Positions 18,536-27,113 of a stretch of DNA of 64,000 nucleotides are shown one piece after another. The stretch lies in NCBI RefSeq assembly GCF_008974145.1, contig NZ_BJKP01000007.1:1-64000 (forward strand). Reading direction: 5' to 3'. The position numbers were made by a program, and so were the translations under genes. How positions within the stretch are numbered: the first letter of the stretch is position 1; each line of letters opens with the position of its first letter. Below the pieces are notes generated by a model, which was given only the letters and a program-made list of their open reading frames with translations, had not been told where the DNA came from and searched no databases. Origin of the DNA: Microcystis aeruginosa NIES-4325 (GTDB taxonomy: Bacteria; Cyanobacteriota; Cyanobacteriia; Cyanobacteriales; Microcystaceae).

Positions 18536-18970
18536 TTACTTTTTCAGGTTTTCAGACATAAAAGTTAGGATACCAAATCCTTCCGGCAGACGATAAACTA
18601 ACTGCAATTTTCCCTCTTTAGTAATCCCATATTGCTGCACACCTTTTAAAGCTGCTAAAAAACTCGCTTCCTGTTTCATCCAAGCTTCCGGACAAGCTTT
18701 CATGGTTGAAGCAATTTCCGACTGTACCGCCATATTATCTCCTTCCTTCTCGTAACGGGTGACATAGCGATTGCACCCCGATGAACCAGCTAAATTACCC
18801 CCAGTGAAAGCAGCACTGATTTCCGTACCTTCTACTAATTCCGTTCCCGTCCACTGGCTCAATTTCCAATTAGTTCCTTCTAGAGTTACAGTAGATGCGA
18901 TCGCTTGTTGCCCCGTCAGCACAGATGCCACAGTGATTAATCCTAGAAAACTCGTCAGCTTCTGTCTCAT
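18536..18970 (-). CDS. META-domain exported protein
   Basis: 144 residues from the ATG at 18970, chosen because AGGAATTAAGAG precedes it; an in-frame ATG 18 bases upstream is less likely. A signal peptide (MRQKLTSFLGLITVASVLTG) precedes a META domain (HslJ-like). LEGTNWKLSQWTG, FTGGNLAGSSGCNRYVTRY and a TMKACPEAWMKQEASFLAAL block match the family pattern. The two cysteines (GCNRY and KACPE) are typical positions. The role of META proteins is poorly defined (motility and stress have been suggested). The gene is convergent with the acidic repeat protein. Confidence 0.8.
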   Translation of the reverse strand: MRQKLTSFLGLITVASVLTGQQAIASTVTLEGTNWKLSQWTGTELVEGTEISAAFTGGNLAGSSGCNRYVTRYEKEGDNMAVQSEIASTMKACPEAWMKQEASFLAALKGVQQYGITKEGKLQLVYRLPEGFGILTFMSENLKK

Positions 18971-19006
18971 GCTCTTAATTCCTGTCAATGATAGCCAGTT
19001 TCTATC

Positions 19007-19451
19007 CTAGCCAATCAGCCGGAAAACCTGCTTCACTTCCATAAGAATATGGCCTAAACGGTTTTTGCCGCTACCATCAGCACCACAGCCCCAATAATAA
19101 TCGATCGCCGAATTTTCCACTAATAAACTGTTGCCTGTGCCTAGCATAATTTGGCGAATATTGCTAGGAATTGTAAACTTTCTTAATACACCTCGATACA
19201 TGATTTCCTCTTTGATATTTTCCCAATCGGGACGCAAGGGATAAAAATTAGTGCGCCCCATAGTTGCCGCTTGCCGGGGATTTGCAGCCAGTCGAATCGC
19301 TTCTGAATAGGGATGTTGAGGAAAATTTTGTGCTTGAAAATAATGTTCGCTGGTGGGACACCAAACACCCTCTTAAATCGAAACCGTGGCCAGAAAAATT
19401 AGAAAAACAACCATAGGGTTTCTCGCTAGTGCTATAAAAGTAAATAGTCAT
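19007..19451 (-). pseudogene. NADAR-family protein, frameshifted
   Basis: The first part, [21 protein letters not shown], runs to HGFDL in one frame. The rest, VWCPTSEHYFQAQNFPQ onward through ATMGRTNFYPLRPDWENI, IMYRGVLRKFT and GSGKNRLGHILMEV, is in another. Together they give a complete NADAR (YbiA-like) domain of about 148 residues. The break is near 19374, where TTAAGAG appears to carry one extra A. NADAR proteins hydrolyse N-glycosidic bonds of ADP-ribose or riboflavin intermediates. The cause may be a real mutation or a sequencing error. The gene is divergent from ycf3, 24 bases away. Confidence 0.75.
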
Positions 19452-19475
19452 TTCGAGCGCTTACCCGTCCTAACT

Positions 19476-19997
19476 ATGCCACGCACTCAACGTAACGATA
19501 ATTTTATAGATAAATCTTTTACCGTCATGGCGGATATCATTTTAAAGATACTGCCCGCCAATAAAAAAGCCAAGGAGGCTTTTGTTTATTATCGCGATGG
19601 GATGTCTGCCCAGGCTGATGGTGAATACGCCGAAGCCCTCGATAATTACTATGAAGCTTTAACATTAGAAGAAGACCCTAACGATCGCAGTTATATCCTC
19701 TACAATATCGGTATTATCCACGCTAGTAACGGCGAGCATGAAAAGGCTCTAGAATACTACGAAGAAGCTATCCAACTTAATCCCAGAATGCCCTCCGCCT
19801 TGAATAATATCGCCGTTATTTACCATTTTCAAGGGGAAAAAGCCAGAGAAGACGGTCAACAGGCCGAAGCAGAAGCACTCTACGACAAAGCGGCAGAATA
19901 CTGGAAACAAGCCATCCGATTAGCCCCCAACAACTACATTGAAGCCCAAAACTGGCTGAAAATCACCGGGCGATCGGAAATTGATGTTTTCTTCTAA
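19476..19997 (+). CDS. ycf3: Photosystem I assembly protein Ycf3
   Basis: 173 residues starting [19 protein letters not shown], the normal Ycf3 N-terminus. A longer frame from 19386 overlaps the NADAR gene and is rejected. Three tetratricopeptide repeats are visible: from about residues 35 ([20 protein letters not shown]), 72 ([20 protein letters not shown]) and 109 ([13 protein letters not shown]). It is a thylakoid-associated chaperone for PSI assembly. It stands alone, with a repeat-rich gap before gatC. Confidence 0.95.
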   Translation: MPRTQRNDNFIDKSFTVMADIILKILPANKKAKEAFVYYRDGMSAQADGEYAEALDNYYEALTLEEDPNDRSYILYNIGIIHASNGEHEKALEYYEEAIQLNPRMPSALNNIAVIYHFQGEKAREDGQQAEAEALYDKAAEYWKQAIRLAPNNYIEAQNWLKITGRSEIDVFF

Positions 19998-20040
19998 ATT
20001 GAGAAGTCAGGAGTTAGGAGACAGGAGATTATTTTTTTTA

Positions 20041-20110
20041 TTCTCCCCACACCCCACACCCCACACCCCACACCCCACTTCTCCACACCCCACACCCCAC
20101 ACCCCATTTC
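20041..20110. repeat. CCCCACAC string upstream of gatC
   Basis: Tandem ACCCCAC units immediately before the gatC start, related to 9768-9845. A short copy of the GGAGATTATTTTT string precedes it. Confidence 0.75.
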
Positions 20111-20114
20111 CCCC

Positions 20115-20411
20115 ATGATCGATCGAGCTACAGTTGAAAAAATCGCCCATTTAGCCCGTTTAGAGATTAATAGCAGCGAAGAAGAACAGTTTGCGCTGCA
20201 ATTAAGCGGAATACTCGATTATTTCGAGCAGTTAACAGAATTAGATACGGAAAATGTGCCACCCACCACGCGAGCGATCGAAATTCAAAATATTACTCGC
20301 ACCGATAGTAATAGACTTTATCCTGATCACGAGGTCTTAGTGCAGGAATCGCCAGCCCCAGAAGGGGATTATTTCCGCGTTCCCCGTATTCTCAACAGCG
20401 ACGAAGAGTAA
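20115..20411 (+). CDS. gatC: Aspartyl/glutamyl-tRNA amidotransferase subunit C
   Basis: 98 residues, the usual size of GatC. It starts [18 protein letters not shown], with the family core [15 protein letters not shown] and the C-terminal block [10 protein letters not shown]. GatC stabilises the GatA-GatB complex, which amidates Glu-tRNA(Gln) (and Asp-tRNA(Asn)) in organisms lacking GlnRS, as cyanobacteria do. It is not next to gatA or gatB here, as is common in cyanobacteria. The upstream region is a C-rich repeat, leaving no clear ribosome-binding site. Confidence 0.93.
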   Translation: MIDRATVEKIAHLARLEINSSEEEQFALQLSGILDYFEQLTELDTENVPPTTRAIEIQNITRTDSNRLYPDHEVLVQESPAPEGDYFRVPRILNSDEE

Positions 20412-20511
20412 ATCAGTGATCACTGTTTACTGATCACTGATTTAGATGCCATCCAGGGTTTTTGCTGCTATCTTGGACTAAGATCAAACCTAGCAATGGA
20501 GACACAATATA

Positions 20512-20913
20512 ATGATCGCATCCCAAGATGTGGCACCATTTCAGCTTATTTCGACCGTAGAATCGGCAGCAACAGAATTTAGGCCCTGGGGTTCCTTCAC
20601 CACCCTAGAAGAAGGTCCCGGTTATAAAATCAAGCGAATTGAAGTGGATCCGGGTCATCGTCTCAGTTTACAGATGCACTACCATCGCAGTGAACACTGG
20701 ATTGTGGTTTCGGGGACGGCAAAAGTCACCTGTGGAGATAACGAGGAAATTCTCGGAGCCAATCAGTCCACCTATGTGCCACAGTGTACCGCTCATCGTC
20801 TGGAAAACCCCGGAGTGATCAAATTGGTGTTAATTGAAGTGCAAAATGGGGAGTATTTAGGAGAGGATGATATAGTCCGTTTTCAGGATGACTATGCTCG
20901 TCATCAGAGCTAA
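20512..20913 (+). CDS. Cupin, phosphomannose-isomerase type II C-terminal domain
   Basis: 133 residues forming a single cupin. FRPWGSFTTLEEG, the metal-site HYHRSEHWIVVSG and YVPQCTAHRLENPG match the isomerase half of bifunctional mannose-1-phosphate guanylyltransferase/phosphomannose isomerase (ManC type). Metal ligands (the His pair, Glu and the distal His in AHRL) are present. It is therefore probably a stand-alone mannose-6-phosphate isomerase supplying GDP-mannose for polysaccharides, with substrate inferred from the family only. It is transcribed alone. Confidence 0.85.
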   Translation: MIASQDVAPFQLISTVESAATEFRPWGSFTTLEEGPGYKIKRIEVDPGHRLSLQMHYHRSEHWIVVSGTAKVTCGDNEEILGANQSTYVPQCTAHRLENPGVIKLVLIEVQNGEYLGEDDIVRFQDDYARHQS

Positions 20914-21146
20914 GAATGCTTTTTTAGGGAGATAGAAGGGCAAGAAACTATATTTTCGCCCAAAAAACCTTTTTAGGTTATTCTGCCTGACTGTCTTCCC
21001 TGCCCTCAAAACTTGTCAAGTTATAGAAAATTTTCCTTTTCCGGCCAGGTAGCGGTTTTCCTCATGGGAGGTAAAGGCGCAGGGATAGGTATTTATTTTG
21101 ATCCTGTGGTGAGCAAAGAACGGGTAAAATCTACAGAAAAATAAAC

Positions 21147-21195
21147 TTCCCCTAGACCCTGTGTGGGCAGCTTGAGGAAAGCTGGACTAGGGGAA
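21147..21195. other. Compact three-stem inverted-repeat structure
   Basis: TTCCCCTAG (21147-21155) pairs with CTAGGGGAA (21187-21195). Inside, CCC-TGTGT-GGG and CAGCTT-GAGGA-AAGCTG each fold into a hairpin, which would make a three-way junction of 49 bases. I could not match it to a known riboswitch or RNA family. Confidence 0.45.
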
Positions 21196-21466
21196 ATGAT
21201 TTATTCCTTTGCTGGATTAACTTCAGCATATAACTCTCATTTGTCAGGACTATAACAGCCGGATGTCAATTCTGTGACAAAGAAAAGCCGATCAGGAGTC
21301 GGGCAAGAGGCAAGGGGCAATGATTTATGTAGGAGGGAGTGAGAAAACGGCTTAATCTTGTTGATAAATGCGGCAAAAAAACCAAGAAAGTTTGCAAAAA
21401 ATAAACTATATGTACATTGGTTAATATATATAGAATAAAATCTATTAACTATAGATAGTATTTCCT

Positions 21467-21495
21467 TTAATAAATAGAGTAATCATGGGTATAAT
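21467..21495 (+). promoter_or_regulatory. Candidate promoter of the divergent Hsp70 operon
   Basis: TTAATA (21467-21472), a 17-base spacer and TATAAT (21490-21495), giving a leader of about 27 bases with GAAGG as ribosome-binding site. The inverted repeat TCTAT/ATAGA at 21441-21455 lies just upstream and could be an operator. Confidence 0.45.
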
Positions 21496-21528
21496 AAGAG
21501 CAATCCTTAAAGAAGATGAAGGTATCCG

Positions 21529-23745
21529 ATGGGTAATATTGTCGGGATAGATTTGGGTACAACAAATTCCGTGGCGGCATTCAAATTTGCGGGGGTGGAG
21601 GTAGTGACCGCTGCAGATAACTCGCCTCCAGAGAGAAAATTAACCCGATCGATCGTCTCCCTAGCCGGAGAGGGGCTGCTCGTTGGAGAAGAAGCCTACA
21701 GACAGATCAGGGCGACCCCAGAAAACGTAATCATGTCGATCAAGCGTTTGATGGGTAGAAGTTTTAGCGATACTACCGTTCAGGAACAAATAGCCCGTTT
21801 AAGCTATAAAGTCACTCGCTCGAGCGGGGGTACGGAGGATAGTCTATCGGTATGGTTAGGGGGCAAGGAATACGAACCGGAAGACATATCGGCCGAGATT
21901 TTAAAAAAAGTAGTAGCTAATGCCCAGAATTATCAGGCGGCTAACGGCCAGAAAAGCCGGATACAGGAAGCTGTGATCACTATTCCCGCCTATTTTAACG
22001 ATAAACAGCGTTACGCCACCCAGATGGCGGCAAAACGGGCAGGTATCATCCCCCGGGAGTTGCTCTCGGAACCAGCCGCGGCGGCAATTTCCTACGGTTA
22101 TAAACCGGATTCGGAGGAGGTAAAAACCATACTGGTGTACGATTTCGGTGGCGGGACATTCGATTCTTCTTTAATCACCACCGCCGGAAATCAATTTATA
22201 GAATCGGGGAAAGCTGGGGATCTCTGGTTAGGGGGAGATGACATAGATGCACAGTTAATGCAATTTGTCAAGGAAAAAGTGGCACAAGAAGAAGATCTAG
22301 AGGATGTGGACGCTCTGATCGCCGCGATGGCCCATCATCAAAGGGTAAGATTTTTAGGGGATTTCAAGAGTGCCGTAGAGAGAGCAAAGATAGATTTAAG
22401 TAGTGCTGAAAGTGCCACCATTATCCCGGCAACCCCGCTGATCGATGAGATAGGTATGGCGATCCACATTAACGTGACGATTAAGAGGAGTGAATTTGAA
22501 GAGATAATCCGGCCTCTAGTGGAGACAACGATCGCCATCTGTCAAGAAGCGATCCGGTATTCCGACTATCCCGAAGATCTGATCGATGTGGTGTTATTGG
22601 TGGGGGGTTCCTCCCAGATTCCTTTCGTGCAAGAGGAAGTTAAAAAAGTTTTCGGTTCCGAGAAGGTGGTAGTTCACCGACGGCCGATGTATGCAGTAGC
22701 AGAGGGAGCAGCGATCGTGGCTGCTGGTTTAACAGAGAAGGTGATGACAGTATCCCGTGATTACTGTATCCATTTGGCCGACGGCAGCCAAGAGCCGATC
22801 ATCAGACAGGGGGATATATTACCCGTTAAAACCACCTGCACTTTTAAAACCGAAGCGGATGATCAGAGTCTGATCCATTTTAAATTTTATAGTCCCGATC
22901 GGGTGCGTGAAAAAAGCACCGGGGAAAAATGCGACGAGAAAATCGGCGAAATGTGGTTAGCCCTCGATCGACCCTATCCGAAGGGTACAGAAATATTAGT
23001 AGCCGTTTCCCTAGACGAACAGAATAATTCTCTATCGATGGTGGCAAGTTTAAAAAATGACCCCTCGCTGAAAGTGAGTTCCGATTTTTCCCGTGGCGGT
23101 GAGGACGAGGATATCTCGCGACAGGTAGAAGAAAGTATCGAGGAGATGAACAGTAAGGAGTTATTAACCACGGTTGGGGCCAAATACGTCTATCAAATAG
23201 CTGGGGAAATAGTGCGGGCGGCCAATCAAATCCGCGGAGAGGATGGAAAATCGCGGCAAGATCGGGTCAAGGTGGCCCGGGAAAAATTACGGGAATTAAA
23301 AACTTACTCCTGCGAGGATAGTAGTCAGGGTCAAATCCTGATCTCCGAGTTCGACTTCGTTTTAAAATACTGTCAGATTCTGGTTCCGGAAGAACAACAG
23401 GCACGCATCGAGCAACTGATCGAAGATTTAAATAAAGCTATCAATAATAGTAATCTTTCGGCTATACAGCGATTAAACGAAACAGCACTACAGGAGAGGA
23501 AAAATTTCCCCGAATTGTTGCTGCTGCTGCTATTGTGTCGTACGGTCATCACCCGTACTGGAGTGGTAAATCAAGCCAGCGCCGATAGTATGGCGAGAAA
23601 ATTCGGTGCGGTGATCACCGCTTTGCAAGCGGGGGATCAAGAAACGGCGGAACGAGAATTACAGCGATTATTACCAGAAGTTCGTCAGAATTGCGAGATC
23701 GAATTACCCACAGGCAATGTGGCCACTGGATTAACCCGATTTTAA
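21529..23745 (+). CDS. Divergent Hsp70 (DnaK-like) protein, head of a five-gene operon
   Basis: 738 residues. The ATPase domain (1-395) is intact: GIDLGTTNSVAAF, VITIPAYFNDKQR, the phosphate loop VYDFGGGTFDSSL with its Thr, and the adenosine motif LVGGSSQIPFV; the Lys in SIKRLMG is also kept. The usual hydrophobic interdomain linker (DVLLLD type) is absent and reads KVMTVSRDYCIHL instead. A beta-rich substrate-binding-like domain follows to about 520, then a C-terminal helical region unlike DnaK's lid, containing a run of seven Leu. It ends 2 bases before the zinc-ribbon/LysM gene. Operon partners include a GrpE-like and a J-like protein, so it is probably a dedicated chaperone cycle. The client is unknown. 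Confidence 0.85.
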   Translation: MGNIVGIDLGTTNSVAAFKFAGVEVVTAADNSPPERKLTRSIVSLAGEGLLVGEEAYRQIRATPENVIMSIKRLMGRSFSDTTVQEQIARLSYKVTRSSGGTEDSLSVWLGGKEYEPEDISAEILKKVVANAQNYQAANGQKSRIQEAVITIPAYFNDKQRYATQMAAKRAGIIPRELLSEPAAAAISYGYKPDSEEVKTILVYDFGGGTFDSSLITTAGNQFIESGKAGDLWLGGDDIDAQLMQFVKEKVAQEEDLEDVDALIAAMAHHQRVRFLGDFKSAVERAKIDLSSAESATIIPATPLIDEIGMAIHINVTIKRSEFEEIIRPLVETTIAICQEAIRYSDYPEDLIDVVLLVGGSSQIPFVQEEVKKVFGSEKVVVHRRPMYAVAEGAAIVAAGLTEKVMTVSRDYCIHLADGSQEPIIRQGDILPVKTTCTFKTEADDQSLIHFKFYSPDRVREKSTGEKCDEKIGEMWLALDRPYPKGTEILVAVSLDEQNNSLSMVASLKNDPSLKVSSDFSRGGEDEDISRQVEESIEEMNSKELLTTVGAKYVYQIAGEIVRAANQIRGEDGKSRQDRVKVAREKLRELKTYSCEDSSQGQILISEFDFVLKYCQILVPEEQQARIEQLIEDLNKAINNSNLSAIQRLNETALQERKNFPELLLLLLLCRTVITRTGVVNQASADSMARKFGAVITALQAGDQETAERELQRLLPEVRQNCEIELPTGNVATGLTRF

Positions 23746-23747
23746 TT

Positions 23748-24245
23748 ATGAGTAAAATTAATTGTCCCGTTTGTCAACGATCGAACGTGGAGGGGAGTGT
23801 TTGCCCCAATTGCGAGACGGATTTATCCTCTCTACGTCTTTTAATGGAACTATCCCCCGTTGTCGATAATCCGACTGCAACTAACCGCCGCGGCTTATTA
23901 CTGGGATTGGCTCTTTTACTGTTAATTTCGGGGATTTTTCTGGGTGCTATCGCTTCTAATCTATTCCCCCGTTCCCTACTCCCTGTCACCGAATCTAGTC
24001 CCGTTATCCCTCCTGTTGGGGAACTGATCCCGCCATCGAAGCAGCTGACTAAAACTGTCTGCGTGGATGGGTTTAACTATCGGGTTCGATCGGGTGATTC
24101 CCTATCTCGTATCGCTCAACGTTTTTACGGGAATGAGTCTCTATTATCTCCCATACTTGAGGCTAATCCCTTTTTGCTAGATCGGCCCGATTCTCTCGAT
24201 GTCGGTGAAAAGTTATTTATTCCCAACTCCGATAAATCCTGTTAA
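23748..24245 (+). CDS. Zinc-ribbon, transmembrane, LysM protein
   Basis: 165 residues starting at the ATG at 23748, 2 bases after the Hsp70 stop; the upstream in-frame extension lies in the Hsp70 gene. The N-terminus has a zinc ribbon (CPVCQRS then CPNCETD). A membrane helix lies at about residues 48-70 (RRGLLLGLALLLLISGIFLG). A Pro/Ser-rich linker leads to a C-terminal LysM domain (YRVRSGDSLSRIAQRFYG, ILEANPFLL, VGEKLFIP). This predicts a cytoplasmic zinc ribbon and a peptidoglycan-binding domain outside, linking the operon to the cell envelope (inference). It is translationally close-coupled to the Hsp70 gene. Confidence 0.8.
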   Translation: MSKINCPVCQRSNVEGSVCPNCETDLSSLRLLMELSPVVDNPTATNRRGLLLGLALLLLISGIFLGAIASNLFPRSLLPVTESSPVIPPVGELIPPSKQLTKTVCVDGFNYRVRSGDSLSRIAQRFYGNESLLSPILEANPFLLDRPDSLDVGEKLFIPNSDKSC

Positions 24246-24265
24246 TTTTACCCCGTAGGAATATT

Positions 24266-26725
24266 ATGTTAGTTTTCTTGGGCTATGCTATTGGATTTGT
24301 TTTAGCTTTTTTTCTCGCCATTAGTTTAAAGGCTGTTTTTTTAGGGTTTCCTCCTAATAAGGACAATAACTATTCGTCAAGACAATTAGAAATATTAACT
24401 GGCTTGGGTGGCGGAATTGTCATTATATTTATCCTCTTTGTCCTCAAAAATTGGCTGGCTTTAGATCAGAATTTTATCAATTATTTTTCTATCACTACAT
24501 TTGTTTTGATTTTATTCGTTTTTTATAGAGGAATAGAACAAATAAAAAAAAGCAGAGAACTAGCCTATCAAGGGAGAAAATTACAGGCTGATGATACGGG
24601 AAACCCTTTCGAGATAGGCAAGTTATCGGAGGCTTTAAAATTCTACCAAGAGGCTAACAAATTAATTAATAATCCCAAGTTAAGATCTGTAGAAAAAAAT
24701 ATTGAAAAAGAATTAGAAAGAAGAAAAGAATTTTTAGATTTTTTTAAACAGGGTAAGGAGTTGGGAAATCGGGGATATTTTAAGAAGGCTTTAGAGGTAC
24801 TGGAAAGGGCACAAGCTCTTTATTCCCATCACCGAATCGGTTTAGAAATTCAGAAATGTAAATTAGAGGTAGAAAAAGAAAATATCTGTCAAGTAAGACT
24901 GAAAAAAGCTCAGGAATTGGCCCGACAGGGAGAACTAAAACAATCGAGAGAGTTAATAAATCAGACCCTAGCAGATTTCCAGCGACTGGACGTTAAAAAC
25001 CTATTAACTAAGGTAGAACAGATAACGATCGCCTTCAATTATTTTGAACAGGGAGTGGCTGGCGAAAAAAACGGCGATCTAAACAAGGCGATAGATAACT
25101 ATCGAAAAGCCCTACTTATAACACCGGAATTAATCGATATAAATCGGCGATTAGGCATAACCAATATTAAAGCGGGGAACTATCGGGAGGGAATAGAACA
25201 ATTAGAGGGAATCGAAGATACGGAATCGATCTACTTCCGGGGTTACGGTTATGCGAGATTACAGGAATGGAGGAAAGCGCGTCGGGAATGGAAAAAGATT
25301 GATCGACCAGAAATTCAAGAACAGATAGATCTACTCACCCGATATAGCCAAAGGGAAAAATTAACCCTACAGAAAGAAATACAGGAACTAATTCAAGAAG
25401 AAAACCTAGAATTAGCCCGATCGAAAAGCGAGGTATTTTTACAAAAATTCGGTGATGATCCTCAAGTTATCTATAATTTATATAGTCATATTCTTCCCAG
25501 AATAGACCAGCAATTATGGCGATCTAAGGATCGAGAAAAAATCGTTATCAACGCTGAGAGGGAATGGGAAAAAAAACGCAATCTGGAATCATTGCACAAT
25601 TTGGCAATCGCCCTTTATTATCGATCAGTGGAAAATCCCGCTACCCTAGAGAAATTAATACCCGTCTGGTTATCCGCTACGGCGAATTTAAATCTCAACA
25701 CCAGTATCAGGAATATCGTTTGGAAAGTTATCGATGACGTTGATATACGGGACTTAGAGGCACAATTAACCCGAATACTTGAGGCGCTGATCGATCGAAC
25801 CAAAGAAGACCTAAATTACTACCTGCAACTTCGTGATCTTTACCGTCGCGATACTGTCGCCCTAGGGTTATTACGGGATAATCCAAAGCAGGGAATCCAT
25901 ATCAACGGGTTAACCATCCTACCCGGGTTGTATCGGACTCACCCCGATAGAAATACTGTTAAACTGCCCGATCAATTCTGGGCGACTCTCTATACTCGTT
26001 GGGGGGAATCTGTGGCTGCCTGTTTGCAGGGGGATCGGGTTCGCGGGGTGGCGTTAAAACCCCTAACCTGCCAATCTACTCTCGAACAAATAGCTAATAC
26101 TTTTGTATCATTCTATCAAGGTTGTCATTATCTACAACAGAAACAGTGGCAAAAAGCCGAGAATCCTTTAAAAGAGGCGAAAACAGCCCTTAAAAATCAC
26201 CCAGAATGGATTGAGGAGATCGATCGACTTTACCTAGAATTACAGGAGGAGATTGAGGGTTTCGAGAATCTATTAAGGATGAATAGAAATTGGTACGAGT
26301 TAGTACAAACCCCTAACTCGAAAATGTATTACGTCCGAGATCAAGCCTTGGAGATAGTCGGGAGATTGGATGAGCAAAAGATAGACGAGTCTAAAGCTTT
26401 AAGCGAACTGGAGAAATTAAAACAGATAGATTACAATCATGCCACACTCAATGAATTGATCGAGGAGATTATTTTTAGAAAAGACGCAAGGGAGGTAAGG
26501 CGATTGATGGATCGCAATCAATTTTACGAGGCGATCGAAAAGGCGAAACGATCGAGATCGCAAAAACTCCGTCACATCACAGCCCAACTCTGTCTCACTC
26601 TTTTACTAGAAAATTCTCAAAAATTTCCCCCAGAATTACTGATAGAACTTGTTAGATTTGCTTACGAATTATGCCCCGAAGATCCAGAGTTTCGAGAAGT
26701 ATATCAACTATTTAATCTTATTTAA
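24266..26725 (+). CDS. Large membrane-anchored TPR protein
   Basis: 819 residues. Three N-terminal hydrophobic helices (about 2-28, 46-66 and 71-92) are followed by a long soluble helical region. Degenerate tetratricopeptide repeats are recognisable at about residues 95-330, for example GKLSEALKFYQEANKL, GYFKKALEVLERAQALY and GDLNKAIDNYRKALLI, and again near 600-650 (GCHYLQQKQWQKAENPLKEA). A region around 545-600 (LTILPGLYRTHPDRN, DQFWATLYTRWGESVAACL) looks like a separate domain I do not recognise. No enzymatic motif is seen. In this operon it likely serves as a membrane scaffold or client receptor for the divergent Hsp70. Confidence 0.75.
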   Translation: MLVFLGYAIGFVLAFFLAISLKAVFLGFPPNKDNNYSSRQLEILTGLGGGIVIIFILFVLKNWLALDQNFINYFSITTFVLILFVFYRGIEQIKKSRELAYQGRKLQADDTGNPFEIGKLSEALKFYQEANKLINNPKLRSVEKNIEKELERRKEFLDFFKQGKELGNRGYFKKALEVLERAQALYSHHRIGLEIQKCKLEVEKENICQVRLKKAQELARQGELKQSRELINQTLADFQRLDVKNLLTKVEQITIAFNYFEQGVAGEKNGDLNKAIDNYRKALLITPELIDINRRLGITNIKAGNYREGIEQLEGIEDTESIYFRGYGYARLQEWRKARREWKKIDRPEIQEQIDLLTRYSQREKLTLQKEIQELIQEENLELARSKSEVFLQKFGDDPQVIYNLYSHILPRIDQQLWRSKDREKIVINAEREWEKKRNLESLHNLAIALYYRSVENPATLEKLIPVWLSATANLNLNTSIRNIVWKVIDDVDIRDLEAQLTRILEALIDRTKEDLNYYLQLRDLYRRDTVALGLLRDNPKQGIHINGLTILPGLYRTHPDRNTVKLPDQFWATLYTRWGESVAACLQGDRVRGVALKPLTCQSTLEQIANTFVSFYQGCHYLQQKQWQKAENPLKEAKTALKNHPEWIEEIDRLYLELQEEIEGFENLLRMNRNWYELVQTPNSKMYYVRDQALEIVGRLDEQKIDESKALSELEKLKQIDYNHATLNELIEEIIFRKDAREVRRLMDRNQFYEAIEKAKRSRSQKLRHITAQLCLTLLLENSQKFPPELLIELVRFAYELCPEDPEFREVYQLFNLI

Positions 26726-26739
26726 TAGGAGTTAGATGA

Positions 26740-27111
26740 ATGTACGATAATTTAGATAGTAATCCTTACGATATTCTAGAAATTTCCCCCGCCGCTTCCA
26801 CTGCCGAAATCACTAAAGCTTTTGGTCTGGCTATGAAACGACGTAGCTATTCTATGGATAGTATAGCTAAAGCGCGTAAGATATTAATGAATCCTCAAGA
26901 TAGGATGGTGGCCGATTATTTACGTCCTCATCTCCCTCTCGTTCAACGCTTGAAAAACATCTCTGTCTCGGAATTGTCTAAACCTTTACCATCTTTAGAA
27001 ATCTTAAATAGCATGGATGATATTAATAATTACGATCAAGACGACTTAAAAAAAGTCGCTGGTGAACTGGCTTCATCGATACTAAAAGACCTGAATTTTG
27101 GGGAGGAATAA
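26740..27111 (+). CDS. J-like protein lacking the HPD motif
   Basis: 123 residues. NPYDILEISPAASTAEITKAF at residues 7-27 matches helices I-II of a J-domain, and the segment with IAKARKILMNPQDRM at about 42-56 matches helix III and the end. The HPD tripeptide that triggers Hsp70 ATPase activity is missing: the loop reads AMKRRSYSMD. The rest is an acidic C-terminal extension. It may recruit the Hsp70 without the usual stimulation or act as a structural partner. It starts 14 bases after the TPR gene and ends 2 bases before the GrpE-like gene. Confidence 0.7.
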   Translation: MYDNLDSNPYDILEISPAASTAEITKAFGLAMKRRSYSMDSIAKARKILMNPQDRMVADYLRPHLPLVQRLKNISVSELSKPLPSLEILNSMDDINNYDQDDLKKVAGELASSILKDLNFGEE

Positions 27112-27113
27112 GG

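Larger units (their letters stand above)
20914..21528. other. 615-bp intergenic region upstream of the divergent Hsp70 operon
   Basis: No gene seen. It holds a compact three-stem inverted-repeat structure at 21147-21195, an AT-rich segment with an inverted repeat TCTAT-N5-ATAGA at 21441-21455, and a candidate promoter at 21467-21495 just before the operon. Confidence 0.55.

Noticed and set aside
21147-21195. Part of RNase P RNA, because of the GAGGAAAG sequence
   Set aside because: The surrounding conserved RNase P segments are absent and the element is too short.
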